Assembly (NCBI GenBank): GCA_041306005.1 | Contig: JBFYKJ010000089.1 | Span: forward strand, 1 to 35,370 | Direction of reading: 5' to 3' | Length of the DNA stretch: 35,370 nucleotides | DNA from: JBFYKJ01 sp041306005 | GTDB taxonomy: Archaea > Altiarchaeota > Altiarchaeia > JAFGQM01 | Part shown: positions 1 to 7,476 of the stretch, one piece after another | How the letters are laid out: each line of letters begins with the position of its first letter | How positions within the stretch are numbered: position 1 is the first letter of the stretch | Made by a program: the position numbers and the translations under genes | The notes under the pieces: generated by a model | The model's database searches: none | Seen by the model: only the letters and a program-made list of their open reading frames with translations | Told to the model about the DNA's origin: nothing

Positions 1-2321
1 TTCCCGCGAACCTAGCGGTGACCGTGAACCAGAAGTATGAGTATGTCTTTGTCAAGGTAAGCACACACAGCGGCGAGGAAAGGTGGCTCATGGCAAAAGA
101 ACTGGTCGAAAAAGTCATGGCCGACTGCGAGATCACGCAGTTCAAGATAGACGGCAAGGGCGTGGCCGGGAGGGAACTTGAAGGTTTGAAATACGAGTTC
201 GTCCTTTCGGATTCGGTTCCCGCAAACCGCGGACTGGAGACCGAAAACAGGAATGCGCACACCATTCTACTCGGCGACTTCGTCACGCTCGAAGACGGCA
301 CCGGCTGCGTGCACACAGCTCCCGGCCACGGGCAGGACGACTACTCCGTGGGGATAAAATACGGATTGCCACCGTTCTCCCCTGTAGGGCCTGACGGGAA
401 GTACACCGAAGAGGGCGGGACGCTTAAGGGAATATATGTTAAGAAAGCGGATGCCATCGTTATTGAAAGCCTAGAGTCGCGGGGCCTCCTCCCGGCGGCA
501 AAGAAGATAACCCACCGCTACGCCCACTGCTGGCGTTGTAAAACTGCAATCATTTACCGCGCCTCGCCCCAGTGGTTCGTCAGCATAAGCAAGATCAAGG
601 AACAGCTGATAAAAGAAAACAAGAAGGTCAACTGGATACCCGACTGGGCCGGGGAGAAGAGGTTCCAGAACTGGATAGAGGAGGCGAGGGACTGGTGCGT
701 GTCAAGGCAGAGGTACTGGGGGATACCGCTGCCCATCTGGGAATGCGGCAAGAGCGGGTGTGAGGGGCGGGAGATCGTAGGGAGCTGGGACGAGCTGAAG
801 AAGAATGCTATAAAACTGCCATCGGGGGAACCAGACCTGCACGTTCCGTATGCTAATAAAATAAAACTCAAGTGCAAGAAGTGCGGAAGCGAGATGCACC
901 GCGTGCCCGACATAACAGACATCTGGTTCGAGTCGGGCGCTGCTACCTGGGCGTCGCTCGGCTACCCGGAAGCCGTGAAGGAGAAGAGATTTGACAAATT
1001 CTTCCCCATGGACTTCATCACCGAGGGTTTGGACCAGACTAGGGGATGGTTCTACACTATCATGGCCGAGGGCGTCATCATGTTCGGCGAGACGCCGTAC
1101 AGGAACGTGCTGATGAACGAATGGGTATTGGATAAAAACGGCGACAAGATGAGCAAGTCGCTGGGCAACGTCGTCGCGCCGGAGGATGTCATGAAGGTCT
1201 ACGGCGCGGACATAACGCGTTTCTACCTGCTCGAAGAAGCGGAAGTCTGGGAGAAGCTGAAGTTCAACATGGAGAACGTGAAGATAACCTTCCGCGTGTT
1301 CAACACGCTGTGGAACTGTTACCAATTCCTCAAGACCTACATGGATGCCGCCGGCTTTGACCCGAGGAATGCCGACATATCCAAGTACGAGAAGCACCTG
1401 AAGGCTGAAGACGCGTGGATGCTTTCGCGCCTCGCGAGCCTCGACCACGTGCTGACTAAAAACCTTGAGTCGTTCCACCCGTACGAGTGCGCGAAGGCGC
1501 TTGACGACTTTGTGATGAACGACTTGTCCAGGTGGTACATCAAGATAATCCGCGACCGCGCATGGGTCAGCGCCGAGGGGAAGGACAGGGAGGCCGCGAT
1601 AGTGACTTTATACATGGCGGTGTCCGAGCTTGCGAAGATGATGGCCCCGTTCGCGCCGTTCATATCGGAATACATGCACCGCGACCTTTCGAGGGACAGG
1701 GACAAAGGCGGCGCTGGCGCAAAGGGCGAAGGCAGCGTCTTCCTCGCCGGCTGGCCGAAGATAAAAGCCGTGCCGGACGAGAAGCTTGAGAAGCAGATGG
1801 CGCTGGCGAAAGAGATAGTCGAGCAGGTGAACGCAGCGAGGGATGAGGCCGGGATAAAGCTGCGCTGGCCGGTGAAAGAGGTTGTTGTCGTGTCAAAAGA
1901 GGATCTTGCAGCGGTCTTGGAGGTCATCTGCAACATGGCAAACTCGAAGAGCATCAAATTTGTCGAGGCGGAGCCCAAGGGCATCGCCAAGCCCGTCAAG
2001 AAGGAGTTCTCGGCGGGGGCGGTCGTCCTGAGCGGCGAGCGAACGCAGGACATGGTTGATGAGGGGTTGATCCGCGACCTTATGAGGCAGGTGCAGATGA
2101 TGAGGAAGAAGGAGAGTTTGAAGGTCGCCGACGAAGTAAAGCTGAAGATCTACGCCGACAAGGAGTTCGCCGCGGTGATTGAGCGCTTTAAGGATGAGAT
2201 AGCGTCGAACACGACGTCAAGCAAGGTCGATGTTACCGTGATGACCGGCGGAAAGCCGGCGAAGTTCAACACCGAGGCCAAGTTTGAAGGGAAGACAGTG
2301 TGGCTGGACTATGAGAAATGA
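1..2321 (+). CDS. ileS: Isoleucyl-tRNA synthetase, C-terminal part (5' end outside window)
   Basis: Class I aminoacyl-tRNA synthetase charging tRNA-Ile. The frame is open to the left edge: codons from base 3 read PANLAV, typical of the start of the IleRS editing region, so the GTG at 18 is not the true start and the HIGH motif lies outside. Visible in order: the editing domain with HTAPGHGQDDY, zinc-type CxxC pairs near bases 524-541 and 871-888, WFxSGAATWAS and GLDQTRGWFYT in the catalytic half, KMSKS at 1146-1160, then the helical anticodon-binding domain and a C-terminal extension of archaeal/eukaryal type. gltX follows 104 bp downstream on the same strand. Assignment to IleRS rather than ValRS or LeuRS rests on the editing-domain and KMSKS-region wording. 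Confidence 0.96.
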   Translation, partial: PANLAVTVNQKYEYVFVKVSTHSGEERWLMAKELVEKVMADCEITQFKIDGKGVAGRELEGLKYEFVLSDSVPANRGLETENRNAHTILLGDFVTLEDGTGCVHTAPGHGQDDYSVGIKYGLPPFSPVGPDGKYTEEGGTLKGIYVKKADAIVIESLESRGLLPAAKKITHRYAHCWRCKTAIIYRASPQWFVSISKIKEQLIKENKKVNWIPDWAGEKRFQNWIEEARDWCVSRQRYWGIPLPIWECGKSGCEGREIVGSWDELKKNAIKLPSGEPDLHVPYANKIKLKCKKCGSEMHRVPDITDIWFESGAATWASLGYPEAVKEKRFDKFFPMDFITEGLDQTRGWFYTIMAEGVIMFGETPYRNVLMNEWVLDKNGDKMSKSLGNVVAPEDVMKVYGADITRFYLLEEAEVWEKLKFNMENVKITFRVFNTLWNCYQFLKTYMDAAGFDPRNADISKYEKHLKAEDAWMLSRLASLDHVLTKNLESFHPYECAKALDDFVMNDLSRWYIKIIRDRAWVSAEGKDREAAIVTLYMAVSELAKMMAPFAPFISEYMHRDLSRDRDKGGAGAKGEGSVFLAGWPKIKAVPDEKLEKQMALAKEIVEQVNAARDEAGIKLRWPVKEVVVVSKEDLAAVLEVICNMANSKSIKFVEAEPKGIAKPVKKEFSAGAVVLSGERTQDMVDEGLIRDLMRQVQMMRKKESLKVADEVKLKIYADKEFAAVIERFKDEIASNTTSSKVDVTVMTGGKPAKFNTEAKFEGKTVWLDYEK

Positions 2322-2386
2322 GTTTGCCGGATAGGCAAGTTTATTAAGCAAGGGTGCGTTTATCATAAAATCAGGGGTGGGTAGGG

Positions 2387-2394
2387 GTTTATTA
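2387..2394 (+). promoter_or_regulatory. Possible TATA element of gltX
   Basis: The AT-rich string GTTTATTA lies about 32-39 bases upstream of the gltX ATG, at the distance expected for an archaeal TATA box with a near-leaderless transcript. A second AT-rich stretch lies near 2340-2370. Position is the only support. Confidence 0.35.
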
Positions 2395-2425
2395 GATTAG
2401 GTATTCAATTATTCGAGCTTATCCT

Positions 2426-4099
2426 ATGGCCGATATCGCCGACGTAATACGAGCGCACGCAGTTGAGAATGCGGCAAGCTTCGGCAAAGCGGACGCGAAG
2501 AGGATACTCGGGAAGGTGCTCGCCGAGATGCCGCAGCTGCGAAAAGACGCCGGCAAGCTGATGAGGGACGTGGAAAAGGTCGTCGGCGAGGTAAACAAGC
2601 TCAGCAAGGCCCAACTCGGGGCCGAGCTGAAAAAACTGGGCCCGAGGGAGAAGCACAAGGCTGAAAGGGGCGGCCTCCCCGAGTTGCCGAATGTGAACGG
2701 CCCGGTCGTGATGCGCTTCGCGCCGAACCCGTCAGGGTTCCTCCACATCGGCCACGCGAGGACCGCGATAATAAACGACGAGTACGTCAAGCGCTACAAC
2801 GGGAAGTTCATACTGAGGATAGAGGACACCGACCCGGAGAGGGTGGATGCGAGCGCCTACAAGACCATAAAGGAGGACCTGAGATGGCTTGGGGTATTCA
2901 TACACGAGACGATCACCCAGAGCAGGCGCCTTGCGGTATATAGGGACTTTGCCGCCCGGTTGATAAAGCAGGGCCACGCTTACGCCTGCTCCTGCGGGCA
3001 GGAGAAGTTCAAGGCGTTCAAGGACGCGGGCAAGGACTGCCCGTGCAGGAAGAACACTGTCCAGAAGAACGTCGAGCTTTGGAACAAGATGCTCGGGGGC
3101 GACAAGAGCCTGGTCCTTAACCTGAAGACGGACATGAAGCACAAGAACCCGGCGATGCGCGACTTCCCGATAATGAGGGTCGAGCTCGCGAAGCACCCGC
3201 TGACCGGCGCGGAGAAAGAGGTCTATCCGCTGATGAACTTCTCTGTCACCATAGACGACCATTTGCTGGGCATGACGCACGTCCTTAGGGGGAAAGACCA
3301 CATAGTCAACACCGAGAGGCAGATGTTCATATACGGCTACCTCGGCTGGAAGCCGCCCGAGATAATACACCACGGCCTGCTAGACATCAAGGGGATAGAG
3401 CTGTCAAAGTCGGTGATAAAGAAGGCGATAGATGACGGCATCTATGACGGCTGGGACGACCCGAGACTCGGGACGCTTCGCGCCCTTAAGCGCAGGGGGA
3501 TACAACCGGAAGCCATAAGGGGCGCCATGAAGGCGATAGGGGTTGGGGAGGTGGACTCCACCTTCGACTGGACGGCGCTTTACGCCGAGAACCGGAGGAT
3601 AATCGAGCCTATCGCGAACAGGTATTTCTTCGTCCCGGACCCGGTCGAGATGTGGGTCTCGGGGATGCATGCCGGCGAGAGCAGGATAAGGGTCCAGCTC
3701 CATCCCGACCACCCGGAGAGGGGCTATAGGGAGATTATCGTCAAGGCAAGCCCGAAGGGGGATGCCCAACTTTTCGTCGCCAAGAAGGATGCAGACAAGC
3801 TGAAGAAGGGCGACGCCATAAGATTGAAGAACTTCTGCAACCTCAAGATAACCGAGCTCATGCCGCTCAAGGCAAGCTACATAGAATCAAAGGACCTGAA
3901 AGTCCCGATAATCCAGTGGCTGCCCGAGGGGGCCATGGGCTGCGAGGTTTTGGAACCTGATGGGAAGTCGGCGGGCTTTTGCGAGCCCGCATGCGGCGCC
4001 CTGCGCGAAGGGGAGATCATACAATTCGAGAGATTCGGGTTTTGCAGGGTCGGGGAGAAGCGGGGCAAGGACGTCATCTGCTACTTCACGCATGAGTGA
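2426..4099 (+). CDS. gltX: Glutamyl-tRNA synthetase, archaeal type
   Basis: Charges tRNA-Glu, and in most archaea also tRNA-Gln before transamidation by GatDE. The 557 residues match archaeal GluRS: an N-terminal helical extension of about 95 residues, a class I Rossmann fold with the HIGH-like FLHIGHART near residue 105, a zinc-type CSC...CPCR segment near residues 188-208, an ELSKS signature near residue 325 in place of KMSKS, and a beta-barrel anticodon-binding C-terminus as in GlnRS/archaeal GluRS. The ATG at 2426 begins the conserved N-terminal extension and has no in-frame competitor upstream. It lies behind ileS, so two synthetases are co-oriented. I see no truncation or frameshift. 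Confidence 0.96.
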   Translation: MADIADVIRAHAVENAASFGKADAKRILGKVLAEMPQLRKDAGKLMRDVEKVVGEVNKLSKAQLGAELKKLGPREKHKAERGGLPELPNVNGPVVMRFAPNPSGFLHIGHARTAIINDEYVKRYNGKFILRIEDTDPERVDASAYKTIKEDLRWLGVFIHETITQSRRLAVYRDFAARLIKQGHAYACSCGQEKFKAFKDAGKDCPCRKNTVQKNVELWNKMLGGDKSLVLNLKTDMKHKNPAMRDFPIMRVELAKHPLTGAEKEVYPLMNFSVTIDDHLLGMTHVLRGKDHIVNTERQMFIYGYLGWKPPEIIHHGLLDIKGIELSKSVIKKAIDDGIYDGWDDPRLGTLRALKRRGIQPEAIRGAMKAIGVGEVDSTFDWTALYAENRRIIEPIANRYFFVPDPVEMWVSGMHAGESRIRVQLHPDHPERGYREIIVKASPKGDAQLFVAKKDADKLKKGDAIRLKNFCNLKITELMPLKASYIESKDLKVPIIQWLPEGAMGCEVLEPDGKSAGFCEPACGALREGEIIQFERFGFCRVGEKRGKDVICYFTHE

Positions 4100-4203
4100 G
4101 CGCCTGTATTGATTGGGCATATCGCCTTAGTGAGCATAAGCTAACCCAAGCGCCCATCGGGCTTCTGCTGATAGGGTCCGGCCAAAACCGCGTATCCTGC
4201 GAC

Positions 4204-4365
4204 TTAGAAGACCACTCCCAGCGAGGGCAACATCATCATCAGCCCCGATATTATGAGGTACAGGGCGATGAGATAGCTGAGCAGCTTCGGGTATACCAAG
4301 ATCAGTATACCAAACAGCACGCTTAGCAAACCCCACACGAGAGTGCTTGCAAGTACTACTGCCAT
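4204..4365 (-). CDS. DUF3096-like small membrane protein (53 aa)
   Basis: A 53-codon minus-strand gene. The protein is almost entirely hydrophobic, with two membrane helices (about residues 3-24 and 29-45) joined by a short turn with YPKLLSY, then MMM and a short tail. The pattern ILxxYPKLLxYLIAxYLIIxGL is that of the DUF3096 family of tiny two-helix proteins of unknown function. A TATA-like CTTTTTATG lies 21-29 bases upstream of the ATG on the minus strand, which suits a leaderless transcript. It converges with gltX and diverges from the L7Ae gene. Function is unknown. Confidence 0.72.
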   Translation of the reverse strand: MAVVLASTLVWGLLSVLFGILILVYPKLLSYLIALYLIISGLMMMLPSLGVVF

Positions 4366-4385
4366 GCGACTTTAATGTGGGCGGG

Positions 4386-4394
4386 CATAAAAAG
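4386..4394 (-). promoter_or_regulatory. TATA-like box of the DUF3096 gene
   Basis: CTTTTTATG on the minus strand lies 21-29 bases before the ATG at 4365, as expected for leaderless archaeal transcription. It sits back to back with the L7Ae promoter. Confidence 0.45.
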
Positions 4395-4428
4395 ATTAAG
4401 AATTGGGCGGGGGCGGCCCATAAAACGC

Positions 4429-4438
4429 TTTTATACTA
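4429..4438 (+). promoter_or_regulatory. TATA box of the L7Ae-S28e-L24e-ndk cluster
   Basis: TTTTATACTA follows a purine/GC-rich stretch and is the best TATA match before rpl7ae. The start codon lies 90 bases further on, which implies an untranslated leader of about 65 nt, long for this window. Confidence 0.55.
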
Positions 4439-4489
4439 TTACCTTCTAAAATCCCGCAAATTCTTTCTCCACCCTGCGTGGAACCTATG

Positions 4490-4527
4490 AATTTGGACCG
4501 CTTCGGCGGGATGACAACGAGGTTGAC
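4490..4527 (+). promoter_or_regulatory. Structured leader of the L7Ae mRNA (UUCG hairpin with flanking GA steps)
   Basis: The leader carries CCGC-TTCG-GCGG, a perfect 4-bp stem with a UUCG tetraloop, preceded by GGA and followed by GATGA. GA on both sides of a stem is the sheared-pair signature seen in kink-turns, the RNA fold bound by L7Ae. I could not find a convincing second (C) stem, so a true kink-turn is not established. Autoregulation by L7Ae binding its own leader is inference. Confidence 0.4.
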
Positions 4528-4899
4528 ATGGCGACATATGTGAAATACGAGACTCCGCAAAACCTAGCGGAGGCGGCGCTGGAGGCCATTGAGATAGCCA
4601 GGACTTCAGGCAAGATAAGGATAGGCGCAAACGAGGTCACAAAGGCCGTTGAGCGAGGCAAGGCCAAGCTCGTGGTCATGGCCGAGGACGTTGACCCCCC
4701 GGAAATACTGATACACGTGCCGATACTCTGCGCGGAGAAGAAGATACTGTACGCTTACTGCAAGACGAAAGACGAGCTTGGCAAGGCCGCGGGCCTGAAG
4801 GTCAGCACGTCGGCAATAGCGGTCGTCGACGACGGCAAGGCCAAGAAGAACATCGAGGACCTGGGCAAAGAGCTCAAGAAGTTCCTGAACTATGGCTGA
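4528..4899 (+). CDS. rpl7ae: Ribosomal protein L7Ae (eL8)
   Basis: RNA-binding protein of the large subunit. In archaea it is also a core subunit of box C/D and H/ACA sRNPs and of RNase P, binding kink-turns. The 123 residues are the normal family length, with the conserved GANEVTKAVERGKAKLVVMAEDVDPPE core near residues 33-58 and the LKVSTSAIAVVD loop near residue 90. It opens the classic archaeal cluster with S28e, L24e and ndk. Its 3' end overlaps the S28e start by 8 bases. Cbf5, its H/ACA partner, lies in the same window. Confidence 0.97.
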   Translation: MATYVKYETPQNLAEAALEAIEIARTSGKIRIGANEVTKAVERGKAKLVVMAEDVDPPEILIHVPILCAEKKILYAYCKTKDELGKAAGLKVSTSAIAVVDDGKAKKNIEDLGKELKKFLNYG

Positions 4900-5257
4900 G
4901 AAGCAGAAGGAAGCTGAGGGGCAGAAGCCCGAGAAGGCAAGTGCCGAGCACGGCGCCGCTGAAAAGCCTGTTGTGGCGCCAAAAGCTGCCCCCGCACCAC
5001 AGGCCGCCCCAGCACCCCCGTCCGAAGAGCCGAAGAAGCAGGGCAAGAGCCTCGTGAACGTCAGCGACGCGACGCCCGGCCAGGTCGTAAAGGTCTTTAA
5101 GAAAGTCGGGCTTTACGGCGAGTGCTACCAAGTGCTTGTCAGGGTCCTTGAGGGAAGGGACAAGGGGAATCTTCTCAGACGGAACGTCCGCGGCCCGGTC
5201 AAGGAGAACGACATGCTCATGCTCAAGGAAACCGAAAGGGACGTGAGGGCTGTCTAA
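4892..5257 (+). CDS. rps28e: Ribosomal protein S28e with long Ala/Pro-rich N-terminal extension
   Basis: Small-subunit protein near the mRNA exit. The family domain is about residues 53-121 (GQVVKVFKKVGLYGE ... GNLLRRNVRGPVKENDMLML), ending ETERDVRAV like other S28e proteins. S28e is usually about 70 residues; here about 50 residues rich in K, E, A and P precede it. The ATG at 4892 overlaps the L7Ae stop region, and no internal ATG lies at the domain boundary, so the extension looks genuinely translated; a non-ATG start nearer the domain cannot be excluded. Confidence 0.93.
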   Translation: MAEKQKEAEGQKPEKASAEHGAAEKPVVAPKAAPAPQAAPAPPSEEPKKQGKSLVNVSDATPGQVVKVFKKVGLYGECYQVLVRVLEGRDKGNLLRRNVRGPVKENDMLMLKETERDVRAV

Positions 5258-5285
5258 GCCCCGGTCGAGAAAAACGTGATACACG

Positions 5286-5579
5286 ATGGTCGTTAAAAAA
5301 GTCTGCACATTCTGCGGTCATGAGATCGAGCCCGGGACGGGCATAATGTTCGTGGAGAACTCCGGCTCGCTGTCGTTCTTCTGCTCTTCGAAGTGCAGGA
5401 ACTGCGTCAAGCTCAAGAGGAGCGCGAGAAGGGTGAAGTGGACGTCGGCCTACAGGAAAGAGAAGGCCATCCGCGTCGCGCACCTCAAGGGGGAGGGCAA
5501 GCCTGCGGAGGGTGGCAAGGCTGAAGCCGGCGAAGCCAAGACCGCGGCAAAGCCAAAAAAGGCGAAACCCAAGAAGTAG
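5286..5579 (+). CDS. rpl24e: Ribosomal protein L24e
   Basis: Zinc-ribbon protein of the large subunit. The N-terminal 60 residues are the L24e domain, with CTFCGHEI at 8-15 and CSSKCRNC near 38-45 supplying the four metal-binding cysteines. The last 35 residues are a low-complexity K/A/E/G tail. It lies 28 bp after S28e and 2 bp before ndk, within one transcript. Confidence 0.96.
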   Translation: MVVKKVCTFCGHEIEPGTGIMFVENSGSLSFFCSSKCRNCVKLKRSARRVKWTSAYRKEKAIRVAHLKGEGKPAEGGKAEAGEAKTAAKPKKAKPKK

Positions 5580-5581
5580 CC

Positions 5582-6037
5582 ATGATCCAGAGGACCTTTG
5601 TCATGCTGAAGCCCGACACGGTCCAGCGGGACCTTGTCGGCGACATCCTCGGCAGGTTCGAGCGAAGGGGCCTCAAGTTCGCCGCCCTGAAGCTGATTAA
5701 AGTGGACAGGGCTACCGCTGAAAAGCTGTACGACGTGCACAAGGGCAAGGAGTTCTACGAGAAGCTCGTCGAGTACGTTACGGCCGGCCCGTGCGTAGTC
5801 TGCGTGATAGAGGGCTACCAGGCGATAAAGGCCGTGAGGAAGATGCTCGGGGCGACAAACCCGCTTGATTCCGACGCCGGCAGCATACGCGGCGACTTCG
5901 GGCTGTTCATGAGAAGGAATGTAGTCCATGCGTCCGACTCCGATGAGACGGCAAAGAAGGAGATGTCGATCTTCTTCAAGCCCGAGGAAATACTTGAATA
6001 TTGCAAGGCGGACGAGTGCTGGGTGTACCAGCCTTAA
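5582..6037 (+). CDS. ndk: Nucleoside diphosphate kinase
   Basis: Transfers the gamma-phosphate from NTPs to NDPs through a phosphohistidine. The 151 residues match the family length. Lys10 in FVMLKPD, the RxxxG loop near 86-90, the SIRGDFG motif at 101-107 and the catalytic His116 in NVVHASDS are present (NVIHGSD is more common). The ATG is 2 bases after the L24e stop, so translation is probably coupled. Ndk is a regular member of the archaeal L7Ae cluster. Confidence 0.97.
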   Translation: MIQRTFVMLKPDTVQRDLVGDILGRFERRGLKFAALKLIKVDRATAEKLYDVHKGKEFYEKLVEYVTAGPCVVCVIEGYQAIKAVRKMLGATNPLDSDAGSIRGDFGLFMRRNVVHASDSDETAKKEMSIFFKPEEILEYCKADECWVYQP

Positions 6038-6038
6038 G

Positions 6039-6066
6039 GGTCTGCGGTTTTGGGTCCTGGGTCTTG
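6039..6066 (+). repeat. Heptameric intergenic repeat, locus 1
   Basis: Directly after the ndk stop there are four consecutive 7-mers: GGTCTGC, GGTTTTG, GGTCCTG and GGTCTTG, fitting the consensus RGTYYWS. Related arrays occur at 12096, 17108, 17201, 17512 and 17624. All are intergenic. Confidence 0.75.
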
Positions 6067-6101
6067 GCTTGGCGTCAATCCAAACCCAAGGGTCGGTTCA
6101 A

Positions 6102-6518
6102 ATGGTCAAAAAGGTCCGAAGAGTCAGGGAAAAACGGCTCCCGACACTGAAAAAGTGGCTAAGTATTCTACCCGGTAGGACCGAACCGACGCCCGACAGC
6201 ATGATATACCATAGAGTCCTTGATGCCAAGACTCTTGAGATTTTGCGCAAGCACGCCATATACCCAAAAGGCGAATGGACGCCACCCGTCACAAACGCGG
6301 AGAGGTCACGGCATCTGGAAGAGCTGGAATATGCTAAAAAGGACGTGCACCGAGGCTGGAAGCATCTCGCGAAAATCACGGGAGTGCCAAAAACCGACCC
6401 GCTTTACCATGATGCGGACGAATTGGTGCGGCATCATGTGGGAAACGCGCTTGCGGGGGCGCATTATAAAATCGAGAATATTGCGGCAAGGGTCCAGAGG
6501 CACCCGATACCCAAATAG
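6102..6518 (+). CDS. Hypothetical protein (138 aa)
   Basis: I do not recognise a family. The protein is soluble and basic, with a Lys/Arg-rich N-terminus (MVKKVRRVREKR), then a mixed helical region containing HRVLDAKTLEILRKHAIYP and a His-rich stretch (DELVRHHVGNALAGAHYKIENIAARVQRH). No signal peptide or membrane segment. The frame stays open upstream into ndk, but the ATG at 6102 avoids overlapping ndk and follows the heptad-repeat spacer. It shares strand with ndk and converges with tatD. Codons look more AT-ending than in ndk, a weak hint of a different history or weaker selection. Confidence 0.65.
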   Translation: MVKKVRRVREKRLPTLKKWLSILPGRTEPTPDSMIYHRVLDAKTLEILRKHAIYPKGEWTPPVTNAERSRHLEELEYAKKDVHRGWKHLAKITGVPKTDPLYHDADELVRHHVGNALAGAHYKIENIAARVQRHPIPK

Positions 6519-6559
6519 CGCCCTTAAGCCGCCCCCATAGGTTTTGGGCGAAAGGACGC

Positions 6560-7303
6560 TTATATCCTAAACAGCCCCCTCGCGTTCTTCGTCGTCTGGC
6601 GGGCGACATCCTCGAAGCTTATGCCTTTGAGCGCCGCTATCTTCTTCGCTGAGATAACCACATTAGCCGGCTCGTTGACCGTTCTGGGTTCGGGGGCCAG
6701 ATATGGCGCATCCGTTTCCAGGACTATCGACTCGAGCGGCACCCGCTTGGCGAGGTCCTGCTTCTGCTCTGAGCGGGTGACGTTCGTCGGTATGGATATC
6801 AGGTAGCCCAAATCAATCGCCCTCTTGGCCTCCTCCCAGGTACCAGAAAAACAGTGCATTATTACCTTCTCGAATCCCTGCTTTTCCAGGATGCCCATCG
6901 CCGGGGACTCCGCATTCCGGGAGTGTATGAGTACGGGCTTGTCAAGCTCCTTGGCGAGGGCCAGCAGTTTAAGGAAGTTCTCCTTCTCGGCCGCGCGGCC
7001 GTTTTGTTCTTTCACCCAGTAGTAGTCAAGCCCTATCTCCCCGACCGCGACTATCCGGTCCGCGTGCTCGCGGATGAGGCGGTACTGGGTGTCGAAATCT
7101 TGGAGGTTATACGGGGTGCACCCTATCGTGATGAAGAGCTCCTCGAAGTGTTTCTGGAACGGCTCTATCTTCGCCCAGCCCTTGGCGTCGAGGCAGCAGT
7201 CGACGATGCCGACGCCCTCCCTGTCCGCGCGCTCGACTACCTCCTTCCTCGTCTTGTCAAACTCCGGGAAGTTGACGTGCGCGTGCGTGTCTATTAGTCG
7301 CAT
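6560..7303 (-). CDS. tatD: TatD-family metal-dependent nuclease
   Basis: Metal-dependent DNase/hydrolase of the amidohydrolase TIM-barrel fold, linked in other organisms to DNA repair and quality control. All expected ligands are visible: His7 and His9 in DTHAHVNF, Glu89 in GEIGLDYY, His127 in LIHSRNA, His150 in MHCFSG and Asp198 in ETDAPYL. At 247 residues it is slightly shorter than many TatD proteins but has both ends. The gene is transcribed alone, convergent with the hypothetical at 6102 and divergent from the homocysteine cluster. Exact substrate is not predictable from sequence. Confidence 0.93.
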   Translation of the reverse strand: MRLIDTHAHVNFPEFDKTRKEVVERADREGVGIVDCCLDAKGWAKIEPFQKHFEELFITIGCTPYNLQDFDTQYRLIREHADRIVAVGEIGLDYYWVKEQNGRAAEKENFLKLLALAKELDKPVLIHSRNAESPAMGILEKQGFEKVIMHCFSGTWEEAKRAIDLGYLISIPTNVTRSEQKQDLAKRVPLESIVLETDAPYLAPEPRTVNEPANVVISAKKIAALKGISFEDVARQTTKNARGLFRI

Positions 7304-7357
7304 GGGTTAATTTCAACCTGAGCGCTCAAAAAGGCGGTATTGTTTGGCAAAGAGCGT

Positions 7358-7376
7358 ATATTACTTTTAGTAATAT
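7358..7376. promoter_or_regulatory. Perfect AT-rich inverted repeat between tatD and the homocysteine cluster
   Basis: ATATTAC-TTTTA-GTAATAT has two perfect 7-bp arms and a 5-base spacer. It ends 14 bases upstream of the TATA box of the 7477 gene, as expected for a dimeric transcription factor operator. Its regulator is unknown. Confidence 0.5.
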
Positions 7377-7390
7377 TAGCCCCGGCCGGC

Positions 7391-7400
7391 TTTTTTATAC
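7391..7400 (+). promoter_or_regulatory. TATA box of the homocysteine cluster
   Basis: TTTTTTATAC follows the palindrome CCGGCCGG (7382-7389). It is 77 bases before the ATG, so the leader would be about 50 nt. A GGGGGT stretch 8-13 bases before the ATG could serve as a ribosome binding site. Confidence 0.6.
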
Positions 7401-7476
7401 CCCTGGGCAAACATAGGCAATAGCAGTTAATTAGGCAACATCTGACAAAGGGTGCGATAAACGGGGGTAACCTATC

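Noticed and set aside
18..20. GTG at 18 as the start of ileS
   Set aside because: The frame continues to the left edge with PANLAV, wording typical of IleRS just before this point, and the HIGH motif is missing. The gene simply runs off the window.
4096..4326. Plus-strand frame of 76 codons after gltX
   Set aside because: Composition is unlike a protein (Gln/His-rich), and the opposite strand has the convincing DUF3096 gene with a promoter.
5928..6101. N-terminal extension of the hypothetical at 6102
   Set aside because: It would overlap the ndk coding sequence in another frame by over 100 bases and cross the heptad repeats. The ATG at 6102 is sufficient.
7401..7476. SAM or other riboswitch before the homocysteine cluster
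   Set aside because: The leader is only about 50 nt and I see no multi-stem fold with conserved junctions.
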